Origin: UBA961 sp049426725
GTDB taxonomy: Bacteria; Bacteroidota; Ignavibacteria; Kapaibacteriales; UBA961
Reading direction: 5' to 3'
Assembly (NCBI GenBank): GCA_049426725.1
Contig: JBMSYN010000002.1
Location: 62,001-126,000 of the forward strand
Length of the DNA stretch: 64,000 nt
Shown here: in pieces, positions 36,927 through 45,472 of the stretch
How positions within the stretch are numbered: the first letter of the stretch is position 1
Layout of the letters: every line of letters begins with the position of its first letter
The notes under the pieces: generated by a model
Told to the model about the DNA's origin: nothing
Seen by the model: only the letters and a program-made list of their open reading frames with translations
The model's database searches: none
Program-made: the position numbers and the translations under genes

Positions 36927-36978
36927 AAGGAATGAATTGAAAATTCCGTGTAAAATACGCCATTAGTCATAAAAAGTC

Positions 36979-36986
36979 TAATTTTG
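36979..36986 (+). promoter_or_regulatory. Possible -7 element giving a leaderless bamD transcript
   Basis: TAATTTTG matches the TAnnTTTG consensus and lies only 4 bases before the bamD ATG at 36991. Transcription would start at or within a base or two of the start codon. No clear TTG at the expected -33 distance is present. Confidence 0.35.
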
Positions 36987-36990
36987 CCAC

Positions 36991-37779
36991 ATGAAATTCA
37001 GAATACAATATCACAATCATCAAACCTTGTGGATATCCACATTGTTCTTGGTTCTTCTCGCTTTCGGAATGCTTATGGCATCATGTTCGGGCGTGAAAAC
37101 AACGGGTGAAATCATGGATGCAGAAACTGCATATAATGCGGGGGTTATTGCATTTCAGGATGAAGATTATTTTGAAGCACAAAGACTCTTCGATGTGATT
37201 CGTTTGCAATTTCCCACAACGCAATATGCCGATGATGCACAGTTTTATTTGGGTGAGATTAGCTTCGCGAAAAAAGAATATGTGATGGCTGCTTTTAATT
37301 ATGGAATGGTACGAAGGAGTTATCCAAGTAGTCCACTCAATAAAACGGCATTGTATAAAACAGCGATGTGCTATTATGAATTGTCTCCTCCCGCAGATCG
37401 CGATCAAGATTATACAAAAAAAGCTATTGCAAGTTTTTCTGAATTTCAGGCAATCTTTCCATTGGATTCATTGTATAATGAATCAGGCAAGCGCATCAAT
37501 GAGTTAAGAAATCGTCTTGCCGAAAGAGAACTCATCACAGCAGAATTGTACAGGAATTTGTATTCAAATAGATCAGCGATTATTTATTATGATGCAATCA
37601 TTGATGATTATCCCGATACAGAACATTATGAAACTGCATTTGCAGGTAAGATTGAATCGCTCATTGCACTCAGACGATATGAAGATGCAAGGTCGATGAT
37701 AGAACTATACAAAAAGAGATTTGCAAATGGAAGATTGAAGTCAAGTGTCGAGAATTCCGAGCAATTACTTCCTCAATGA
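36991..37779 (+). CDS. bamD: Outer membrane protein assembly factor BamD
   Basis: 262 residues. A lipoprotein signal ends LMASC (lipid-anchored Cys near residue 32). The mature part consists of TPR-like repeats in the BamD order: AETAYNAGVIAFQDEDYFEA, QRLFDVIRLQFPTTQYADDA, QFYLGEISFAKKEYVMAAF, then the NKTALYKTAMCYYELSPPAD block with RDQDYTKKAI. BamD is the essential lipoprotein partner of BamA that inserts beta-barrel proteins into the outer membrane. Co-oriented with a thioesterase gene 17 bases downstream. No ribosome-binding site precedes the ATG, consistent with leaderless initiation. Confidence 0.93.
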   Translation: MKFRIQYHNHQTLWISTLFLVLLAFGMLMASCSGVKTTGEIMDAETAYNAGVIAFQDEDYFEAQRLFDVIRLQFPTTQYADDAQFYLGEISFAKKEYVMAAFNYGMVRRSYPSSPLNKTALYKTAMCYYELSPPADRDQDYTKKAIASFSEFQAIFPLDSLYNESGKRINELRNRLAERELITAELYRNLYSNRSAIIYYDAIIDDYPDTEHYETAFAGKIESLIALRRYEDARSMIELYKKRFANGRLKSSVENSEQLLPQ

Positions 37780-37796
37780 TGTATTTGGAGTGAACT

Positions 37797-38303
37797 ATGC
37801 ACTATCAAGATCAATTAAAAGGTAAAGCTCCCTCTGAATCAACAGTGGAAATGACAAACCTTGTACTACCAAATGATACAAATCAATTGGGTAATCTTTT
37901 GGGTGGTCGTTTGATGCATTGGATTGATATTGCGGCTGCATTGGCTGCGATGCGACATTCAGGTAAAGTCTGTGTGACTGCTTCCGTGGATGTAATCAAT
38001 TTCTTCGAACCAATTAAACTTGGTCATGTTGTGCGAGTTTTAGCAAGTGTAAATAGGGCATTCTCCACTTCAATGGAAATTGGCGTTAAAGTATTCAGAG
38101 AAGATCCACTACATGGCGTGCAAGTACATACTTCAAGTGCCTATCTCACATTTGTTGCCATAGATCAATATGGCAAGCCATTGCAGGTACCATTAATCGA
38201 TCCGGTTACGGAAGAAGATAAAAGACGGTATGAAGAAGCGACATTGAGAAGAGAGCAAAGACTCCAAACAAGAGAATTGCTCAAGCAGGCAAGAAGTAAA
38301 TAA
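37797..38303 (+). CDS. Acyl-CoA thioesterase (hotdog fold)
   Basis: 168 residues. Matches the YciA/acyl-CoA hydrolase family: EMTNLVLPNDTNQLGNLLGG (residues 18-37) with the catalytic Asn-Asp pattern, then LMHWIDIAAALAAMRHSG, and the strand VTASVDVINFFEPIKLGHVV. The Arg/Glu-rich C-terminal tail is typical. It hydrolyses acyl-CoA to free fatty acid and CoA; chain specificity cannot be read. Follows bamD by 17 bases. Confidence 0.9.
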   Translation: MHYQDQLKGKAPSESTVEMTNLVLPNDTNQLGNLLGGRLMHWIDIAAALAAMRHSGKVCVTASVDVINFFEPIKLGHVVRVLASVNRAFSTSMEIGVKVFREDPLHGVQVHTSSAYLTFVAIDQYGKPLQVPLIDPVTEEDKRRYEEATLRREQRLQTRELLKQARSK

Positions 38304-38585
38304 TTCTGAGTTACCGTTAAATAGTGATTCGACTTCAGTTTCACCAAAAGGGGCAAGATATTGTTTCATCTAGGCGAATAATGTTGGAAGGGCTGTATAT
38401 GTCTCAGTCCTTAAGGATCACTGTTACTGTCGAAAAATATTCCGAACTCCAAATCATCAGATAGATTTATAGTTCCTAGTGCTCCTGAGGACAAGCGGTT
38501 TATTCATATGATAGCGTGAAAAAATATTGCTTTGGGTTGACCCACCATCGCTCACTCTTTGTCTTCGATATATTCAAGAGGCTGC
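38304..38585. other. No gene recognised in this gap
   Basis: This stretch after the thioesterase has stop codons in all frames and no recognisable protein, RNA or terminator. It probably belongs to the same decayed locus as the pseudogene that follows. Confidence 0.5.
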
Positions 38586-39042
38586 CATAAAAGTTACATT
38601 GTTTAGCACTTGTAATTCTCGAAATGGTCCTACGGGAAGATTCCTGATTGAAATGAATCCAGGTACACAACATGCACTTAAATGAGAAAATAATGGAAGC
38701 GGATCAGCCATTGATGGTTTTGCAAGAGGGAATGGCAATGCGGGTTTCTATTCAACTTCTACCGAAACTGGCACTGCATCGGGAGTACGAGTTGACTATA
38801 ATGCAAGAAGACATGCATTGAAAGTTACACATGCGAATAGTGGTATCAATACCAGACAATACTTCATCAGGAATCATATTCATCAAATGGATATATCACG
38901 GTTGCAAATGTGGTGAAAACGATGGAGCCAATCATCATCAATACTTCGCAAGTTGGTGCGGATATGCTTGCAATAGCTTGTTATAATCTTCAAGGACAAA
39001 AAATTCAATCACCATTTCATTTCATGGTGTATAAACCATAAC
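38586..39042 (+). pseudogene. Decayed fibre-like repeat protein with T9SS-like tail
   Basis: Reading one frame from about 38586 gives AIKVTLFSTCNSRNGPTGRF, then PGTQHALK and a TGA at 38683-38685. It continues with ENNGSGSAIDGFARGNGNAG, FYSTSTETGTASGVRVDYN and RRHALKVTHANSG. The repeated HALK plus NGSG/NSG and GNAGFYS-like units resemble repetitive fibre/adhesin-type surface proteins. Near 38880 the frame shifts and a C-terminal piece follows: SSNGYITVANVVK, IIINTSQVGADMLAIACYNL, QGQKI, ending in VYKP and a TAA, similar to a worn T9SS sorting tail. At least one nonsense codon and one frameshift make it a remnant. Confidence 0.6.
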
Positions 39043-39047
39043 AATTC

Positions 39048-41651
39048 TCAACTTTGCCCGGCATCCTTTTTCAAACGCAATAGATGCTCAAATGCCTGAA
39101 GTGGTGTGAGTTGATTGATATCCAAATCAAGAAGAGATCTGCGAAGTGCATCATCTCTGATTTCGAAGATGGACATTTGACCTATATTTGTTTCTGATTT
39201 TTCAGCATGTTCAACATGCATTTCTTTCTTTCCTCCTTCCATTCCTTTGAGTAATGAGGATGCCCTGGATATGATTGATGGAGGAAGCCCCGCCATCTGC
39301 GCAACATGAATTCCAAATGAATGATCGCTCGTCCCGTGAATCACTTTATGGGTGAAGAGTATTGTGTCCTGCACTTCTTTCACTTCAACTTTATAATTTC
39401 TTGCATGAACAAGATGCTCTGTCAATGAAGTGAGTTCATGATAATGTGTGGCGAATAACATTCGCGAACGCGTGATGTCATGAACATGCTCTGCAATTGC
39501 CCATGCAATAGATATTCCATCAAAAGTTGCTGTTCCTCTTCCAACTTCATCAAGCAATAATAAACTTCTCGAAGTTGCATTATTCATGATATTCGCCGCT
39601 TCCTGCATTTCAACAAGAAATGTACTTTCACCCGCAGAGATATTGTCCTGAGCACCAACTCGTGTGAAAATTCTATCAACAATCCCAATATGAGCTGATT
39701 CGGCAGGTACGAAACATCCTATTTGTGCGAGTAAAACGATGAGTCCTACTTGACGCAGATAACAAGATTTACCCGCCATATTAGGACCCGTAATGATATG
39801 AAGTTTTTCAACTTCATTGAATGTCGTATCATTTGGAGTGAATGGATTCCCGGGCGATAGCATTCGCTCCACCACCGGATGTCTACCCGAAATGATTGAT
39901 AATGTGGTATCCTCTGCAATTTCTGGTTCTGCATAGCGATATGCAATTGATACCGATGCAAAACTTCTCAAACAATCAAGTTCTGCAATTGCTTGTGCAA
40001 TTGTTTGAATCAACTCTGTATGAATGATGATCGTATTGCGCAATTCTTGAAAAAGATTCTGCTCCAATGATGAAATCTTTTCATCGGCGGAGGTAATCTT
40101 TTGTTCAATCTCTTTTAATTCTTGCGTGATATATCGTTCTGCATTCGCTAGAGTTTGCCTTCTTTGATATCGATCTTCGGGTACTCTACTTTTATGCGTA
40201 TTGCTAATCTCAATATAGTAACCAAACACATTGTTCGAAGAAATCTTTAAAGAACTAATTCCCGTTGATTCTCTTTCTCTCTCCTGATACTCTTTGATCC
40301 AATCTTTACCTGAATGTAGTGCTTCAAGATATGTATCAAGTTCTTCAGAATAACCATGATTGAATGAAACTCCTGCTCCTAATTGAGCAGGAGCATCTTC
40401 TCGCAAAGCAAGCGAAATCTTTTCGGTGAGTGAACTAGTATCCTGCAAACGATGTGCGATCGAATGAAAAAGGGGTGCTTGAAGGGGAAGTATGACATCG
40501 CGAACAAGTGGTACTTGCAAGAGTCCATTCTTTAGTGCAATGATATCTCGCGGACCCGCCTTGCCGGCGCAAATTTTCGTGATTGCTCGCTCCAAATCAC
40601 CAATAGAACGGAGATGGTCACCTAGCTGTTCAATACATTGTGGAGAGTTTAACAAGATGCGAACACATGCAAGCCGAGCATTAATCAATTCTTTTTTTCT
40701 CAGGGGTCTTGCCACCCAACGTTTGAAGAGCCTGCTTCCCATGGGTGTCATGGTATGATCAAGCACGGATAATAATGAACCATGTTTTTGATCATGAATT
40801 GAAGAAAGAATTTCCAGATTTCGTCTTGTTGCATGATCAAGCAACATGAAATCACCATGATCAAATATTGATATGGATTGAATTTGGTTTGCAGCTTTCT
40901 TTTGTGTTTCATTGACATATTGCAAACAAGCCCCGGCAGACATCAATCCTGCCGTCATCTCATCAATTCCAAAACCTTTGAGAGAAGCTGTATTGAAATG
41001 TCGAAGCAAAACATCCTTTGCAAATTCAATCTCGAATATCCAGTCCTCACGCTTTGTGATGGCAGGTTCAAAAGGGAGATCGCTTAGCACATCGTCCATT
41101 TCTCTTGCCAATGTTTTGGAAACAATGATTTCAGCAGGAGAAAACAATTCCAATACGGATTCCAATGATTGACGAGAGATTTCTGTTGTTTGAAATTCAC
41201 CGGTGGATATATCTGCTATAGCAATTCCATACACCAAATAACCAGATTTGTGTGGATGCACTGAAAGTGATGCGATATAGGTATTTCTTTGTGCATCAAG
41301 CAATTTGTCATAAAGCCCTATTCCGGGTGTAACAACTTCAATGACATCTCTTTTTACGATTCCTTTTGCAAGTTTGGGATCTTCCACTTGTTCGCATACT
41401 GCTACTCGATATCCGGCCCTCACCAATTTTGGAAGATATGTATCAAGTTGATGATGTGGAAATCCTGCCAATGGCACTTCTCCCGCATCACCATTATTAC
41501 GCTTTGTAAGGGTTATTCCACACACACGAGCGGCAATGATTGCATCATCTTCAAATGTTTCAAAGAAATCTCCCATCCTGAAAAGCATCACCGCATCCGG
41601 GTTCTTTGCCTTCATTTCTTTGTATTGTTTCATCAATGGGGTTTCTTTCAT
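39048..41651 (-). CDS. mutS: DNA mismatch repair protein MutS
   Basis: 867 residues from the ATG at 41651; the longer reading to 41783 adds 44 unrelated residues. N-terminal mismatch-recognition motif: MLFRMGDFFETFEDDAI (the Phe-x-Glu wedge). Connector, lever and clamp domains follow, then the ABC ATPase with Walker A TGPNMAGKSCYLRQ, a signature region with ISAGESTFLVEM and Walker B LLLLDEVGRGTATFDG, and the helix-turn-helix dimerisation end. MutS recognises base mismatches and small loops. MutL is not in the window. The gene stands alone, facing the pseudogene tail. Confidence 0.96.
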   Translation of the reverse strand: MKETPLMKQYKEMKAKNPDAVMLFRMGDFFETFEDDAIIAARVCGITLTKRNNGDAGEVPLAGFPHHQLDTYLPKLVRAGYRVAVCEQVEDPKLAKGIVKRDVIEVVTPGIGLYDKLLDAQRNTYIASLSVHPHKSGYLVYGIAIADISTGEFQTTEISRQSLESVLELFSPAEIIVSKTLAREMDDVLSDLPFEPAITKREDWIFEIEFAKDVLLRHFNTASLKGFGIDEMTAGLMSAGACLQYVNETQKKAANQIQSISIFDHGDFMLLDHATRRNLEILSSIHDQKHGSLLSVLDHTMTPMGSRLFKRWVARPLRKKELINARLACVRILLNSPQCIEQLGDHLRSIGDLERAITKICAGKAGPRDIIALKNGLLQVPLVRDVILPLQAPLFHSIAHRLQDTSSLTEKISLALREDAPAQLGAGVSFNHGYSEELDTYLEALHSGKDWIKEYQERERESTGISSLKISSNNVFGYYIEISNTHKSRVPEDRYQRRQTLANAERYITQELKEIEQKITSADEKISSLEQNLFQELRNTIIIHTELIQTIAQAIAELDCLRSFASVSIAYRYAEPEIAEDTTLSIISGRHPVVERMLSPGNPFTPNDTTFNEVEKLHIITGPNMAGKSCYLRQVGLIVLLAQIGCFVPAESAHIGIVDRIFTRVGAQDNISAGESTFLVEMQEAANIMNNATSRSLLLLDEVGRGTATFDGISIAWAIAEHVHDITRSRMLFATHYHELTSLTEHLVHARNYKVEVKEVQDTILFTHKVIHGTSDHSFGIHVAQMAGLPPSIISRASSLLKGMEGGKKEMHVEHAEKSETNIGQMSIFEIRDDALRRSLLDLDINQLTPLQAFEHLLRLKKDAGQS

Positions 41652-41756
41652 CTCGTACAGCGTCTTTTTGTTTAAGGATGATAATTCATGCAAATTGCAT
41701 ACTGCAAATTCGTGAAAATTCAGATAATCTGTAAAGGAATGGGGAAAACCCTCGTA

Positions 41757-42668
41757 ATGAATACACCTAAATACATACTTCATTTTCTCATTTGGCTCTT
41801 TGCGATAGGGTTTTCAATGAATACTCTACACTCGGAAGTCTATGAGGGCTGGTTGGATCCGGATAGTACCGGTCCAGTCACCCCGATTTGGATGGAAATT
41901 CAAGAAACGAAGTCAGGAGTTTATTCCGGATGGTATGTGAATCGCATAGATATGGATACTGTTTCATTTAAAGGGGAATCAAACAAGAATGGCATTGTAT
42001 TGAAAGTGATGTCAGGTAGAACTGCCATTAAAGAACAATTCACATTAAATAAAACTGAATATGGGATATCCGGATTTTGGAAGCCCGCAAAGGGATATGG
42101 TGCAGACATTCATTTATTTATAACCGATACGCTCTATGCCAAAACGATGAAATTGGATATAGATCCTGCGATATTAAGAAAAGGCAAGGGATTGAAAGAC
42201 AGCGTCTCAGACATTCAATATCTGATGGTCAGAAAAGGGATTGCATCAATCAAGGTATATAGAGAGCGCATTGACAATCATCGACCTTGGATTTCTTTTC
42301 ATGTTGTTGATCTTTTGAAGAATAAAGAAATTCAATTGACTGATTATTTGATAGATCATGCATTTGCAAAAACAAAAATATCCGCCGATGCCTTTGCGGA
42401 AGAAGAAGCATTGAATCAAATCAAACAATATGGTGATGATGAACTTGCCACGATGTCGGATTGTGGAATGAATCTGGATGAAGAATTGCATCTCGACAAT
42501 ATCGTGCTCTATCCAAATCGTACCGCGATAACATTTGATTATCTAAATATTTTCGGCATGCATGAGCAATGTGAATATTTGATGTATCCGGTTCGTTATA
42601 CGCTTCCTATCGAGGAATTCAAATCATGCATCAGACCGGGTACTTTTCTTTCAAGATTATTGAATTGA
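41757..42668 (+). CDS. Secreted protein of unknown function
   Basis: 303 residues from the ATG at 41757, giving a clear signal peptide (YILHFLIWLFAIGFSMNTLHS); an ATG at 41739 is possible. The mature N-terminus has WLDPDSTGPVTPIWMEIQET and SGWYVNRIDMDTVSFKG, a beta-rich pattern repeated as paired strands. Two Cys pairs lie near the end (DCGMNL, HEQCEYLMYP, FKSCIRP). No family recognised. It is divergent from mutS and ends head-on against pirin with the stops sharing TGATCA. Confidence 0.6.
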   Translation: MNTPKYILHFLIWLFAIGFSMNTLHSEVYEGWLDPDSTGPVTPIWMEIQETKSGVYSGWYVNRIDMDTVSFKGESNKNGIVLKVMSGRTAIKEQFTLNKTEYGISGFWKPAKGYGADIHLFITDTLYAKTMKLDIDPAILRKGKGLKDSVSDIQYLMVRKGIASIKVYRERIDNHRPWISFHVVDLLKNKEIQLTDYLIDHAFAKTKISADAFAEEEALNQIKQYGDDELATMSDCGMNLDEELHLDNIVLYPNRTAITFDYLNIFGMHEQCEYLMYPVRYTLPIEEFKSCIRPGTFLSRLLN

Positions 42669-43535
42669 TCACAATGCGCCGAAAGCTCCTGAAGAATAAT
42701 CTTCAAAAGCCTGCATGATTTCTGTTCTGGTATTCATGACGAAAGGTCCTGCCGCAACGATTGTCTCACGAATTGGCTCACCTGCCAATAAGAGAAACCG
42801 AGAATCCTCGATTGCTTCAATGCGAATACTTTCTCCATCATTGTTGAAGATCGCACAATGATGTTCGGGAAAAGATTGATCTCCCAATATTGCATTTCCT
42901 TTTATGTTCAATACAATTGCTGTATATGATGGTGGACATGCATGTTCAAATTGCGCTCCTTTTTTTAGGGATATGATGAGCATGTCGATAGGTGTAAATG
43001 TTGATGCAATTCCTTGGATTCCATTGTGGGTACCCGCAACTATTTCCACTTGACAATCTGCTGATTCATATCTGGGTATGCTTTCATTCTTAATTGCTTG
43101 ATACTTGGGCTTCGTCATTTTGTCTTTGGCAGGTAAATTCACCCACAATTGCGCCATGTGAAATTCACCACCAGTCTTTGCAAATTCCTCTGTATGAAAC
43201 TCTTCATGCAAAACTCCTGATCCGGCAGTCATCCATTGAATATCTCCCTCACCAATGATTCCGCCTCCACCAGAACTGTCTTTATGTGCCACGCTCCCTT
43301 TGAATGCAAAAGTCACAGTTTCAAAACCCCGATGAGGATGTACATCCACACCGCGTTGATGTTGACTCGGCTCGAAACAATGAGGCGATCCATAATCCAA
43401 AAGCAAAAATGGATCAGTTGTGACCATCCCACCTTGAACATGAGATGGAAAAAAATTGTGAACACGAAATCCATCGCCAACAAAATGTGGTTGAGGTGGT
43501 GCAATAATGGAGTGGGTGGTTCTAGTTGTCATCAT
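42669..43535 (-). CDS. Pirin family protein
   Basis: 288 residues with the bicupin pirin fold. The N-terminal motif FLLLDYGSPHCFEP is followed by the iron-binding HPHRGFETVTFAFKG (His 66, His 68 region) and the second-shell motif LHEEFHTEEF. MAQLWVNLPAKDKMTKP is the characteristic linker, and the C-terminal cupin ends with ESIRIEAIEDSRFLLLAGEP. Bacterial pirins are quercetinase-like or regulatory; the role here is unknown. Overlaps the CapA gene by four bases on the same strand. Confidence 0.92.
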   Translation of the reverse strand: MMTTRTTHSIIAPPQPHFVGDGFRVHNFFPSHVQGGMVTTDPFLLLDYGSPHCFEPSQHQRGVDVHPHRGFETVTFAFKGSVAHKDSSGGGGIIGEGDIQWMTAGSGVLHEEFHTEEFAKTGGEFHMAQLWVNLPAKDKMTKPKYQAIKNESIPRYESADCQVEIVAGTHNGIQGIASTFTPIDMLIISLKKGAQFEHACPPSYTAIVLNIKGNAILGDQSFPEHHCAIFNNDGESIRIEAIEDSRFLLLAGEPIRETIVAAGPFVMNTRTEIMQAFEDYSSGAFGAL

Positions 43536-44629
43536 TTTTTTGTTTGAATAGTGAATGCACGTTCAGTGAATTGAAGTTCAACTTCAGGAATATCTTCTTT
43601 TGTTAATCTTTTGATTTCTTCGATTACTGAATTATCATCATCAATAATTGGTCCACCTCTTCCGAATTGGCGGGTGGGGGTCACTTTCCCACTCAAGAAT
43701 TCACCTTTATTTGTCAGGCGTAATTCAAAAATTGGTGCCATCCCTGAAATGCCTTTGATATTGAATTTTTCATAAGTGCAGAAATTACCCATTGAATAGG
43801 CAATGAATCTGCCTTTGTAGAGATCGATTGCTCTTGTTATGTGGGGACCATGCCCTAATACAATATCTGCGCCTGCATCAATTGCTTGTCTGGCAAATGC
43901 ATGGACATCTCCGCGATCCTGTCCGAGAAACAGTTCATGCTTTCTTGGAACATGCGTATGTGATTGACCTTCGGCTCCACCATGAAATGACACAATAACG
44001 ATATCACACAATCCATCAAGCTTCTTGACCACTTTTTTTATCTCGTTTTCATCATTGATGTCAAGACAACCTTTATTTGGAGCAAATGCTGTCATGCCGA
44101 CAAGCAAACCTTTCACTCTCAGAGTATCCCAAGGACATGAAGTTTGTCCTGCATATCTGATATCATGTTGCTCCAAAACTTTGATGGTATTGATTCTTCC
44201 GGGTTCACCCAAATCACCCACATGATTATTCGCTATGGAAAGCATATTGAATCCGGCATCTTTTAATTCTTTTACAAAGTATTCGGGTTGTCTGAATACA
44301 TAACATGTAGCAGGATCATTGCAAGATTTAGGATTGCCGCCGCTATCAAGTACAGGTCCTTCTAAATTTCCAAAAATGATATCCCCTTGTTTCAGTGCAT
44401 CAGTTACGGGTTTAAGTAAATACGCATCTCTTGGAGGCATGGAAGATTCATTTGGATAATTTGTTCCCATCATTATATCACCAACAGCGGTGATGATGAT
44501 TTCTTGCGATTTCTCTTCTTGTACTATAGGTTGAATATCCTTGGTATGTTCTTTAGGTTTTTCGGCACTGCAATGAAGTGAAGTAATAAAAAGAAAAAAA
44601 CTAAGTAGTAAATAAGTGGCAGTTTTCAT
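43532..44629 (-). CDS. CapA-family metallophosphatase lipoprotein
   Basis: 365 residues from the ATG at 44629, with a lipoprotein signal ending SLHC. CapA/calcineurin-like motifs: TAVGDIMMGTNYP, FGNLEGPVLD, LSIANNHVGDLG, VSFHGGAEGQ and DIVLGHGPHITRAI, which carry the metal-binding Asp, Asn and His residues. The family includes poly-gamma-glutamate capsule CapA, but most members are of unknown substrate; no capBC genes are nearby. Pirin overlaps its stop. Confidence 0.88.
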   Translation of the reverse strand: MKTATYLLLSFFLFITSLHCSAEKPKEHTKDIQPIVQEEKSQEIIITAVGDIMMGTNYPNESSMPPRDAYLLKPVTDALKQGDIIFGNLEGPVLDSGGNPKSCNDPATCYVFRQPEYFVKELKDAGFNMLSIANNHVGDLGEPGRINTIKVLEQHDIRYAGQTSCPWDTLRVKGLLVGMTAFAPNKGCLDINDENEIKKVVKKLDGLCDIVIVSFHGGAEGQSHTHVPRKHELFLGQDRGDVHAFARQAIDAGADIVLGHGPHITRAIDLYKGRFIAYSMGNFCTYEKFNIKGISGMAPIFELRLTNKGEFLSGKVTPTRQFGRGGPIIDDDNSVIEEIKRLTKEDIPEVELQFTERAFTIQTKK

Positions 44630-44742
44630 GAAAATTGTCCCGGATACAGAGATATTACACATTCGATTATCTGAAGTCATGAACCTTGAATGCAAAATAG
44701 TATATTGCTAGTGATTATGATTAATATCTTCTTGGGTGATTC

Positions 44743-45435
44743 ATGCGATTGTATATTATTTTGTGTCTCGGACTATTATTTTGGGGTTGTGAAGGTGGTA
44801 GTGTTTTAGGACCTGAAGCGATGCGAGTCAGATTTCCCGAAACCAGCACAACTTTTATCTATGAAGGATATGAGATTGACCGCTTTAATAATAGAGTTTC
44901 CGGAACGACAACTGAATTTTCGAGCGTGGTTTTGAGTAACGATACAATAATGTTCGGAAAATCTGATGTATTTGTGATGAGAACTCAATATCCTGACACA
45001 AGCTTCATGGAATATTTTGCAATTGATGATGAGAATGATTTATTGCGAAGAGTGACATTAGGTTCTTCTTCAATTTGGATGAGTATACCAATCACAACGC
45101 TTGCAGAAACAAATGACACAATTAAGGCTACCATTGACTTATCTCCCGGAAAGAGGGGGACAATGGAGTATATGTATAAGCATACTTATTATGGTGATGA
45201 ATCTTTTACAATTGACACATTGAAACTCAGTGGAAGAAAATTCCGCTCAACTCAAAAATATCAAATTGTATCAGCTGGTCAGATTACGTATGAAGGTATT
45301 GATGAGAACATTGATCACTATATTCCAAGCCTTGGTGTGCTGGGTCATTCAATGAAACAAGCTCGGATTGATCAAAGAACTGGAACATGGATGAATGGAT
45401 ATGTAATACGATTGAAAAGATATTTCAAAGAATAA
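44743..45435 (+). CDS. Lipoprotein of unknown function
   Basis: 230 residues with a lipobox LFWGC (Cys near residue 16) followed by an acidic-glycine start. The mature chain is predominantly beta with alternating polar residues, for example YEGYEIDRFNNRVSGTTTEF and SLGVLGHSMKQAR. No family recognised. Ends at a strong bidirectional terminator shared with the convergent gene. Similar length lipoproteins of unknown role are frequent in this group. Confidence 0.65.
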   Translation: MRLYIILCLGLLFWGCEGGSVLGPEAMRVRFPETSTTFIYEGYEIDRFNNRVSGTTTEFSSVVLSNDTIMFGKSDVFVMRTQYPDTSFMEYFAIDDENDLLRRVTLGSSSIWMSIPITTLAETNDTIKATIDLSPGKRGTMEYMYKHTYYGDESFTIDTLKLSGRKFRSTQKYQIVSAGQITYEGIDENIDHYIPSLGVLGHSMKQARIDQRTGTWMNGYVIRLKRYFKE

Positions 45436-45472
45436 AAAAAAACTCCGCAGAATTTACTGCGGAGTTTTTTTA
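45436..45472. terminator. Bidirectional terminator between convergent genes
   Basis: Nearly symmetrical hairpin ACTCCGCAG/CTGCGGAGT with a 6-base loop, flanked by eight or more A on the left and seven T on the right. It can end both the lipoprotein gene (plus) and the duplicated hypothetical gene (minus). Confidence 0.9.

Noticed and set aside
38683..38685. In-frame TGA in the fibre remnant as a selenocysteine codon, since selD is in the window
   Set aside because: The frame also shifts downstream, no SECIS-like hairpin follows the TGA, and repetitive fibre proteins are not selenoproteins. A pseudogene explains both defects.
39048..41783. 44-residue N-terminal extension of MutS
   Set aside because: The family begins near METPL-type residues at the ATG at 41651, and the extension overlaps the divergent promoter region.
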